Below, one piece after another: positions 22,483 through 25,034 of a stretch of 25,034 nucleotides of DNA (the first letter of the stretch is position 1; every line of letters starts with the position of its first letter). Under the pieces are notes generated by a model, which was not told the DNA's origin, ran no database searches, and saw nothing but the letters and a program-made list of their open reading frames with translations. Source of the DNA: Candidatus Accumulibacter vicinus. GTDB taxonomy: Bacteria > Pseudomonadota > Gammaproteobacteria > Burkholderiales > Rhodocyclaceae. Where the stretch lies: NCBI GenBank assembly GCA_002425405.1, contig DIME01000166.1:1-25034 (forward strand), in the 5' to 3' direction. The translations under genes and the position numbers were made by a program.

Positions 22483-25034
22483 TTACGCCAACAGCCACCC
22501 AGCGTCGACCGACGTTTGGCTGCCGGTGGCGTTCAGCAATTCGGCGATCCCGGTCAGCGTGACGCCAGCAGCCGCAGCGTCCTCAGCCGACACGTTGAAG
22601 TACACGTCGGTCATGTCCACCGTCTGCCCGTCGGACATCGTCGCGCTGCTGCGCTCGAGGTGAACATTGCCCTGACGGTCCATGAACGGCAGCTCGGTGT
22701 AGGCCGTAACCAGTTCACTTACCCCGGCCTCGGCCAGCGTCATCAGTTCCCCATCATCGGTCTGGTGGTTGCCGTTGGCGTCACGCCAGATCCTCAAATC
22801 GGCAAAGGCTGTGTCGGTGGCATTGACCAGACCATCGCCATTGCTGTCGTATTCGGCCAGTTGCGCAAAGCCCGCGCCCTTGGCCGTGCCGCCGAACAGT
22901 TCGCTGATACTGTCGATCCTGCCATTGCCGTTCTTGTCAATCGCCAGGAAACCGTCGCCACCCGAGATCCACCCCGAAGTCACCGCGCCACCGTTGCCGA
23001 AGAGGTCGAAACTGCCACCGGAAGCGGCGCGGCTGACGGTCCGGATGCCGTTGCCATCGAGGTCGATGACGATCGGTGTGATGCCGGCGTCGCGGGTCAG
23101 GTCATTCTGGCCGGAAACCAACGTAAAGGCGCTGGTCTTGGTAACGTTGGTAGTGGCTATGGCGTCACCGGCGACATCGGAGTCGATTGTGTCATTGTTC
23201 CCCGCATCCTTGACCGCCCACTTCCAGTTACTCATGTTGTTCCACTGCCCGTAGTTGTAGTGCTGGACATTGGTCTTGTCGAACTGGAGGACGTAGGTAC
23301 CTGGATTGAGGTTGCTGAACAGATAGTTACCGCTGCTGTTGGTGGTGGTCGTGGCCAGTACTGTGGTGCCGGCGGCATTCATCAGCTTGACGGTGATGCC
23401 CTTGATACCGGGTTCACTGGCATCCTGGACATTGTCGTGATCCATGTCGTCCCAGACCTTGTCGCCAACCGAAGCCTTCCGGTAGAGGCCCGCATCCCAG
23501 CTCATGTCGTTTTCGCCGCTGATCAGTGTCGTGAGAACGGTCTTTCCGGTTGCCGGATCGATGTCGGAGTCTGCCGAATCGTTCCCGCCCTGATCCTTCG
23601 GCGAAACGTAGTAACCCGTCGGCGCGACAACCTGTACCTTGTAGTCACCCGGAGTGAGGTTGCTGAAGAGGTAATTGCCGCTGGCGTTGGTCGTCGTCGT
23701 TGCGACAGTGCCATCCAACGAGTTGAGCAACTTGACGGTCACCCCACTGATCCCGTTCTCGCCCGTATCCTGAACCCCGTTGGCGTTGAGGTCTTCCCAG
23801 ACGCGGTCGCCGAGCGAAGCCAGCACGGGTTGCACAACCGGATTCTTGTAATGGCTGAGGTCGGAGTCGGAAGAGGCGCCTGGAGCGGTCACCGTCGCCT
23901 TGTTCTCATAGACCCCCGAGACCGGCTGGACCGTCAGCTTCTCGATCTTGAACCGATCTTCCGGCGTGGTATCGCCCGTCCAGCCGGAAATCACCAGCAC
24001 GTTGCCGGACACATTGCCCGCGTTCAGGTCGGCGAGCCGGGTCGTGCTGAGGTCGGTCAGATTGACCTCGGTGAACCCCAGCGCGGTAAGATCGGCGTCG
24101 CTGAGCATCGTGTCATGGTTATTGAACGGGTCGCTGCGCGTACCGATCCACACCGACAGGTCGCTATCGCCGACGACATAGCCCAGGAAGGCCGAGTCGA
24201 CAACCACATTCTGATTGAACTCGAACAGCACGTAGTTGTCACGCCCGCCCAGGTTGTCCACCGTATGCGTATCGCCACTGCCGCTCTCGCTGCTGTCGGT
24301 CACGCCGAGTCCGCCGCCGTAGCTGCCGAGGTAGGCTTGCGCCCAGGCTCCGGTGCTTTGATCGCGGCTGAAGGCGCTGGTCTTGACTGACAGGGCGCCA
24401 GAGGTGAATGTGCGAACGTTGCCGTCGCTCCCGTCCGTAGCGCTGCTACCCGAAAAGTCGAAGGTGGTTGCGGCGCCCGCAGTCGTCAGATTCTGGACGG
24501 TGCCGGTCGCCTTGTATAGCCAGGCCTCGCCCGGGTCCAGCAGATTATTGGTGTTGCTGTCGCCCGACTGGTAGGTGATCTTGCCGTTGGCCACCGAGAG
24601 GTCGTCCGCGGCATTCCCGGTCGTGCCGTTGTCGTCGACGACCGCCACATCATTTTTCGCAAACGCCACGTTGCCCGTGTTGGTCACCTTGTAGGTCCAG
24701 GTGACGCTCGAACCGGGGGTCAGGATCGGCACCCCAGCGCCGTTGGCGGCATCCTCGTTGTCGTAGTCGGGTGCAGTCGAATTGCTGTTGCTCGGCCCAT
24801 TGGTGGTCTTCTCGATGTCGATCTTCGGCGTCACCAGGATCACGCCCGCATCCAGCGTCGGGTTATGCTCGCCCGACCCCAGCGTGACGATCTGCGTCTT
24901 GCCCGTCGTGGTGTCGGCGTCGGAGTCGCTCGTGTCGTTGCCGAGGTTCTGACCGGTGAACACGGTGCCCGCAGGGGCGGCAAACTGTAACTGGTATTCC
25001 ACGCCTGGGGTCAGGCCCGTGAATTCGTAGAAAC
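22483..25034 (-). CDS. Large SdrD-B/EF-hand surface or secreted protein, C-terminal part (5' end beyond window)
   Basis: The minus-strand frame is open to the right edge, showing 849 C-terminal residues. From N to C it has: a partial SdrD B-like repeat; a DUF11-like domain (W-T-Y-K-V-T-N-T-G-N-V); a unique domain of about 180 residues at roughly 24450-23925; two further SdrD B-like repeats (A-S-L-G-D-R-V-W-E-D-L-N and S-V-G-D-K-V-W-D-D-M-D); and a tail with EF-hand-like acidic loops (I-D-L-D-G-N-G-I, I-D-K-N-G-N-G-R-I-D, D-S-N-G-D-G, R-D-A-N-G-N). The tail type is common in RTX or type I-secreted proteins. No LPXTG, PEP-CTERM or membrane anchor is visible, and the product ends in W-L-L-A. Likely an extracellular Ca2+-binding adhesin or matrix protein; the exporter is not in the window. 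Confidence 0.85.
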   Translation of the reverse strand, partial: FYEFTGLTPGVEYQLQFAAPAGTVFTGQNLGNDTSDSDADTTTGKTQIVTLGSGEHNPTLDAGVILVTPKIDIEKTTNGPSNSNSTAPDYDNEDAANGAGVPILTPGSSVTWTYKVTNTGNVAFAKNDVAVVDDNGTTGNAADDLSVANGKITYQSGDSNTNNLLDPGEAWLYKATGTVQNLTTAGAATTFDFSGSSATDGSDGNVRTFTSGALSVKTSAFSRDQSTGAWAQAYLGSYGGGLGVTDSSESGSGDTHTVDNLGGRDNYVLFEFNQNVVVDSAFLGYVVGDSDLSVWIGTRSDPFNNHDTMLSDADLTALGFTEVNLTDLSTTRLADLNAGNVSGNVLVISGWTGDTTPEDRFKIEKLTVQPVSGVYENKATVTAPGASSDSDLSHYKNPVVQPVLASLGDRVWEDLNANGVQDTGENGISGVTVKLLNSLDGTVATTTTNASGNYLFSNLTPGDYKVQVVAPTGYYVSPKDQGGNDSADSDIDPATGKTVLTTLISGENDMSWDAGLYRKASVGDKVWDDMDHDNVQDASEPGIKGITVKLMNAAGTTVLATTTTNSSGNYLFSNLNPGTYVLQFDKTNVQHYNYGQWNNMSNWKWAVKDAGNNDTIDSDVAGDAIATTNVTKTSAFTLVSGQNDLTRDAGITPIVIDLDGNGIRTVSRAASGGSFDLFGNGGAVTSGWISGGDGFLAIDKNGNGRIDSISELFGGTAKGAGFAQLAEYDSNGDGLVNATDTAFADLRIWRDANGNHQTDDGELMTLAEAGVSELVTAYTELPFMDRQGNVHLERSSATMSDGQTVDMTDVYFNVSAEDAAAAGVTLTGIAELLNATGSQTSVDAGWLLA
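23303..23357 (-). repeat. Direct repeat copy 1 (within an SdrD B-like repeat)
   Basis: This stretch of about 55 bp is nearly identical to 23651-23705. It encodes the N-x-S-G-N-Y-L-F-S-N-L-x-P-G strand of an SdrD B-like repeat. Differences are mostly at silent positions, which suggests an old tandem duplication under protein-level selection. Confidence 0.7.
23651..23705 (-). repeat. Direct repeat copy 2 (within an SdrD B-like repeat)
   Basis: This is the partner of 23303-23357, about 348 bp away, which corresponds to one repeat unit of about 116 residues. The unit length is normal for this domain. Confidence 0.7.

Noticed and set aside
21383..22498. Minus-strand ORF of 371 codons
   Set aside because: It is antisense to the complete selD and past its end; composition is that of a shadow frame.
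22360..24390. Long plus-strand ORF of 676 codons opposite the surface-protein gene
   Set aside because: It lies antisense to clear SdrD-B and EF-hand repeats, and its product shows only the reverse reading of those repeats (Val/Asp/Arg-rich), with no known domain. High GC and repeat structure explain the open frame.
1..25034. Search by eye for CRISPR arrays, tRNA or rRNA genes, transposases, integrases, toxin-antitoxin or phage-defence genes
   Set aside because: No regular spacer-repeat pattern, no cloverleaf sequence and no such protein family was recognised. The window reads as ordinary chromosome with a pilus cassette and a surface-protein gene.

Overview
The window looks like chromosomal DNA of a high-GC betaproteobacterium. 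The gene order ribF-ileS-lspA-fkpB-ispH leading into type IV pilin genes, together with a cbb3-type CcoI ATPase and the pilin/PilY1 cassette, fits the Rhodocyclales, possibly an Accumulibacter-like organism. That placement is an inference from gene order and protein style; no rRNA gene or species marker is present.

Layout. (1) 1-731, minus: the N-terminal third of a CcoI/FixI copper P-type ATPase, cut by the left edge. (2) 806-6461, plus: a tight housekeeping operon, ribF, ileS, lspA, fkpB and ispH, with short gaps or overlaps, closed by a strong 12-bp hairpin. (3) 6743-16119, plus: a minor pseudopilin operon, pilE-like, fimT, pilV, pilW, pilX and a very large pilY1 (about 1,798 aa), followed by a TonB-like gene. 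(4) 16138-17559, minus: a PAS sensor histidine kinase, convergent with the TonB-like gene. (5) 17560-18017: a hairpin-rich intergenic region. (6) 18018-21185, plus: a copper module, a TauE/SafE (UreH-like) membrane protein, a CopA-type Cu+ ATPase overlapping it by 4 nt, and a CopZ-like chaperone. (7) 21233-22345, plus: selD. (8) 22483-25034, minus: the C-terminal 849 residues of a large SdrD-B/EF-hand surface protein, cut by the right edge, with a well-formed intrinsic terminator on its own strand.

How the parts work together. The pseudopilins FimT/PilV/PilW/PilX and the PilE-like protein should form the priming tip complex of a type IV pilus, with PilY1 as tip adhesin or mechanosensor. This PilY1 is unusual: its von Willebrand A domain is split by about 660 residues that include a Cys-rich segment, and its C-terminal propeller carries an extra module of about 78 residues resembling phage-tail or adhesin repeats. 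The TonB-like gene 37 nt behind pilY1 keeps the TonB SxxxH membrane motif and a TonB C-terminal domain, which is an unexpected partner for a pilus-tip cassette. The copper genes form a second theme: CcoI would supply copper to cbb3 oxidase, and SafE/CopA/CopZ would handle export or delivery.

The most interesting leads are the PilY1 insertions, the TonB-like gene in the pilus operon, the structured leader ahead of the copper operon (a hairpin covers the only good Shine-Dalgarno, which precedes a three-codon ORF), and the mosaic surface protein at the right end. No rRNA, tRNA, CRISPR array, transposase, integrase or phage gene was recognised.
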